From Bathymodiolus brooksi (Eukaryota; Mollusca; Bivalvia; Mytilida; Modiolidae): DNA of 64,000 bases. A model generated the notes under the pieces. That model did not search any database, was not told where the DNA came from, and saw only the letters and a program-made list of their open reading frames with translations. This document shows positions 60,091-64,000 of this stretch, piece by piece. Location of the stretch: the NCBI GenBank assembly GCA_963680875.1, contig OY804579.1, positions 35,139,804-35,203,803 on the forward strand, written 5' to 3'. Numbering within the stretch: the first letter of the stretch is position 1; each line of letters begins with the position of its first letter. Position numbers and translations under genes: made by a program.

Positions 60091-61095
60091 GCATAGTTCC
60101 ACGTGACTTGATGGCAATAAACAGAAACATTATGAATTATTCTAAAACTTGCTCATGTATTGTTTTTGTTTACCTTATATATAGTTCGATTTCTGCACAG
60201 TATTGGTCACATTAAGTCGCAAATAAATATATAGTCATATTTATAATGTAAAATTGTCCCAAGAAAATTGAATCTATATTTCTATATGTTACCTAGTTTC
60301 TAGAATCATTTCGGTTTCTACATCACGCCTTCGAATTTGTACGTTTTCGTCTAATTAAATTTACAATTACGATGCGTGTCTGAATAATGTGTTAACCTAA
60401 TTAGATTACGGTTTAATGTTCAAACTTTGTTTGTGGATGCAGAGGAACAATGATGTCCACAGGGAAGCATGTGTGTATTTGCCTTAATACCTCTAACCAA
60501 CTCATGATCATCACGTACATATTTGACATCCAAATTAGTGGCAATTCCGTTTTGACATCATTCACCTCTGACATGCCCACTCATTAGATTTGCTTTTATT
60601 GGAAAATGTATCTACCTGTGATTCTAGACCTTGCAACATTGACAGCTTCCTTGCGCCATTGTTATTGTTTTACATTGCAATTTCGTTATTATGAATTAAG
60701 TATACAATGTATTCTCTTTCCTTTCTACCATATATATCAAAATTGCCAGCACGACATTGTCAATACCATATAGCCATCCTTTGATTTATATTTATGGGTG
60801 GTTACTAAGTACATGAATTTCTTTCGTCACCCAGAAATAAATTAAGGTATCTTCACATTTAATTAGACTGCTGATCTTGCTCCTTAATTATTTTGTGGTT
60901 CCGAGGATCCCTGTATATAAGTAAATAAATCGCTAGTTTTCCCCGAAACATATTCATATTAATAACGCACCTTTAAGACGGAACATAAGCATAGTTTGTG
61001 GAGAATGCCACTCTACTTGCTAAAACGATACAACCTGCAACACCTAATGTGCGATCGTTTGTAATAGTGATCGTCGGGTACCACTTTGGAAGGCA
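60091..61095. other. No feature seen
   Basis: Non-coding, AT-rich; no exon, hairpin or tandem repeat recognised. Confidence 0.4.
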
Positions 61096-61310
61096 AATTA
61101 TTCCGACACTACTCGTTATCGTCCCAGGAACGGACATACGCGAGTTACGTAGTATCGTCAAGATAGAGGCATACGGGCGTTTTTCATACCTCCATGACCT
61201 TTTACAGAGGCCAACGGATATTGGAAGGCAGGTTATATAACTTGTGGTCGCTAGGTGTGTCCAGCAACAATTTGGAATCGCTTTAGGGTGTTAAATTGAA
61301 GTCCATGGCG
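61096..61310 (+). repeat. Dispersed repeat D, copy 2
   Basis: Matches 59921-60090, with about 50 extra bases in the middle. The 80-residue plus-strand frame at 60998-61240 and the 62-residue minus-strand frame at 60973-61161 run through this repeat and are not supported as genes. Confidence 0.65.
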
Positions 61311-62049
61311 TACCTATGTTGGTCACAACTTACATCCTGGTTCGTCTTTACCTCCATGTTGTTTGTAGGAAGACAAATGTCTTATTTACGTTATTTGTGT
61401 TTGTTTGCGCATAGTGGTGTCCAACACATATTGTGTTGTGTTTTTGTTTTATTTTTATTCGCTTTATGTACCCTATGTTGTCAGTTTCTCTACATTGTCA
61501 TTTTCTTTCGATATTCCCTAACGTTTATTTAGTCTACAGTGATCACCAACGGACATTTCTGTGACCAGTTGGACAGAAAAGTCACGACACACATGAACAC
61601 AACAACTTCGCTCAATGAGTCCTTCCGTGTGAGTGGATTAACATCCCATAAATGTCCATAAACAGCTTGCCGGGTCAATGGTATGGAGATTAAGAACACC
61701 GATTGCTGCCAGGTGGACTTGCACACTATTTATTTTTACAATGCATGATGAAATGTCGAAAGGTACTCATGTTTCAACCTTATCCAAGACAACAAAGCTC
61801 GTCAAGGCTTAAGTAATGAAGAAATAACCTTACATCCAAATCAATGAAATAATCAACCATAATACATTTGGCGTATTTAACACCATACAAAAACGTGTGT
61901 TTCTTCTTTCCTGGAAGTGTATGTACAATAGATGACCACATAGTACCCAAGTTAGAAAGGTTGCGCGGATAACAACAACGATAGGAAAACACACAGGTAA
62001 AACAACTACAGAATAAGGTGTTGAATAGCATACGCTGTCACAAATAAGG
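61311..62049. other. No feature seen
   Basis: Several open frames of 65-83 residues on either strand have no motif and look like chance. Confidence 0.4.
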
Positions 62050-62225
62050 GTATTAACAAAATTACCGAACTCCGAACAATCTTACAAAGGGAAAGTCAAA
62101 ACTCATAAGTATATACACAGACAAAATCAGTCAACAACCGGAAAACTGTGAAAATCGTAATGACCCTGATTTGGTACAGGCATTTCTAAAGAAATGGTGG
62201 GTTGAATCAGATTTTAAAGCGCCAA
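62050..62225 (-). repeat. P-rep copy, minus strand
   Basis: Reverse complement of 21932-22085, with about 45 extra bases at its 3' side ('aatggtgggttgaatcagat'), also seen at 49.46-49.49 kb. Confidence 0.8.
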
Positions 62226-63004
62226 ACCTCCCCCTTTCATTATGGCTCAAAGTTTCCGGCTGTCACTATAACAGTATTTATAACAATACTTGAACAAAAC
62301 AGGTAAAACAGTTGTAAAAGCAGCACCAAACTCAGTGAAGTAAATGTCAAAGACACTCTTACGTCACACATTTTTTGACATTTTTGTTGACGCCTTATCT
62401 TTATACATGTTCACTATATGAAAATCCATCGTTTATAATCTTTTCTATAATATTTTGTTATTTTTTGTTTTATCTAATTTGCATATATTGAATGTTACAA
62501 TGGTGTTGTTCAGAAGTACGTATATTGTGATTCTTAATGTTGTGCTAAGAATTAATTAACCCCATTTTTTTTTCTATTCATCTATATCGTCTGTTATCAT
62601 TGTGATGTAGAACAACCTCAACATAAAGTTCAGTTGGTACAGTAAACATTATATATGTGGTCTACAGAAACTTAATGTAATCTTCATACACATTTAGATA
62701 CTAAGCTTCTTAACTAATTCTGGTTTACTTAAAGTAGATATTGTACTGACGCTATCATCTATATATAGACCTAATACCAGAAGATACAGGACATTTTCTA
62801 CAAATGTTCACTGTAACCAGAAACGAACAATTTATTAATCTGTAATCTCAATCTTATAATAAGCGAACATGACATTGATATTAATAATTATATATGTGGC
62901 ACGTCAGAATTATTAAAATAGGAAGCTGAGTTCATGTATTTTCCTTTTATTGGAAGATTGAAATGTTATTATCGTAACTGTATTTTGTTTGTTTTGTTTT
63001 GTTT
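62226..63004. other. No feature seen
   Basis: AT-rich non-coding sequence. Confidence 0.4.
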
Positions 63005-63347
63005 TCTTATCTCACCAATTTTGCAGCCATATCATGGCGAGAACAAGTTAATTTTCAATGAGAAGATGATGAGGTTCGCTTTGTACCAGACCAACACGCT
63101 TAGTTGGATTTGTATGGTGCTAGCTCGCTGAAATAGCAGTCCGTGGATAGACAATCGGTCTACTCGGACACATCATCGTTATTCCGAGTCAACGGGTCCT
63201 TGTTCGTTCTCCTTAACGCTGCTTGCTATTCGGAGAAGCAACAAATACTAATTTCATAGTCTTTGGTTTGACCCGATCGGGGCTCGAACCCACGATCTAC
63301 CGCACTCGAGGCGAGCAAGCTAACCATTACACTGCCGATGTGGTTTA
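63005..63347 (-). mobile_element. tRNA-headed SINE, tail-truncated
   Basis: The head on the minus strand starts near 63347; the B box reads 'ggttcgagcc'. The body is complete to 'gttctcgccatgatatggct', but the 3' tail is replaced by unrelated sequence after 'gcaaaattgg'. Its A-box region has decayed ('agtgtaatggttag'). Confidence 0.85.
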
Positions 63348-63605
63348 ACATATCGTGGGAAATCATTTATGTATTACATTTATTGGTTATATACTGTAGT
63401 CGAAATAACTTCATAAATTTGAATAACATGTATATCTTTGTGTATATCTTGTGTTCATGAACTCTGTAGAGTATATACTAATTAATAAGCAAAATAACAT
63501 GGTCGTCGGTCGACACACTTCTTATTGATAAACTTCTGCATTGCTAAACATTCGTGAAAAATGGCTTCTATTGTAATATCCACGGCGCTTGTCATACATT
63601 GCAGA

Positions 63606-63755
63606 AAACTGATAAATGGTAAGCGTCTGTATTTGGCCCCATGTAATGTTAAGCGTTTGTATTCGTTCTTATGTAATGGTAAGTGTCTGTATTCGTTCTC
63701 ATGTAATGACAAGCGTCTGTATTCGTTCTCATGTAATGGTAAGCATGTGCACGCT
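63606..63755 (+). repeat. 30-bp minisatellite, about 5 copies
   Basis: Unit 'ggtaagcgtctgtattcgtt' plus 'ctcatgtaat', with the first copy most diverged. It gives short repetitive frames on both strands that are not genes. Confidence 0.9.
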
Positions 63756-64000
63756 TCTGTTGTATTCTTATGAATGAAATGCATACAGGAAAATATGAGA
63801 AATAAACATTACCACGTTGTTGGGATATTTCCAAAATTCAATAGAAAAATCGTAGAAAGAAAGAGACAAAATTGATACCCCTGACACACAAATAAACAGA
63901 CATAAATTGAATTTAACAGTCAAACTGATGTCATACGTGGCTACTAATAATCTTTTTAAGATCACTTTATGAAATTTATCATGGATTTTGTCATACAACC
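63756..64000. other. Window end, no feature seen
   Basis: Non-coding as far as can be seen; the 76-residue minus-strand frame has no motif. Confidence 0.35.

Noticed and set aside
60973..61240. Frames on both strands around 61.0-61.2 kb
   Set aside because: They run through dispersed repeat D, whose other copy does not keep either frame.

Overview
The window is eukaryotic, intron-rich, AT-rich and full of repeats. Several dispersed repeats match, from memory, elements common in mussel genomes. They include one carrying 'gtaaatgtcaatgagacaac' and ending in a 'gtggcggggttaaa' block, and one carrying 'gcaggaactgctta'. A bivalve mollusc, most likely a mytilid mussel, is therefore the best guess. 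I could not check this against a database.

The one clear host gene is an effector-type caspase on the minus strand. Five coding exons (58346-58249, 37653-37406, 35424-35249, 16108-15964, 14599-14349) join in frame through GT-AG introns into a 305-residue protein with a short prodomain, p20 and p10. It spans 44 kb because intron 1 (20.6 kb) and intron 3 (19.1 kb) have filled with repeats. The catalytic His134 and Cys176 are present. The pentapeptide around the cysteine reads QACRT instead of QACRG, and the S1-pocket arginine expected in the p10 'SWRN' motif is Gln228. This is the most biologically interesting point in the window.

Layout: 1-14 kb lies downstream of the caspase. It holds a 0.9-kb inverted-repeat element carrying a conserved-looking exon, minisatellites, tRNA-headed and other SINE-like repeats, and a repeat-flanked A-B-A' block. 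14-16 kb holds caspase exons 5 and 4. 16-35 kb is intron 3: a 45/47-bp minisatellite of about 2.6 kb, a broken Tc1/mariner-like transposase, a 68-bp minisatellite of about 3.1 kb, and a nearly intact Penelope-like retroelement with pseudo-LTRs. 35-38 kb holds exons 3 and 2. 38-58 kb is intron 1: SINEs, the 3' end of a LINE, a tyrosine-recombinase fragment, foldback elements, a 36-bp minisatellite, an unassigned plus-strand exon, and a decayed PIF/Harbinger pair (Myb/SANT-like protein and transposase). 58-64 kb lies upstream of the caspase start and has repeats but no recognisable gene.

No prokaryotic features, CRISPR arrays, rRNA or genuine tRNA genes were seen. Most open reading frames here are chance frames or translations of minisatellites. 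Positions of repeats are approximate to a few bases; exon boundaries were checked by reading frame and splice sites.
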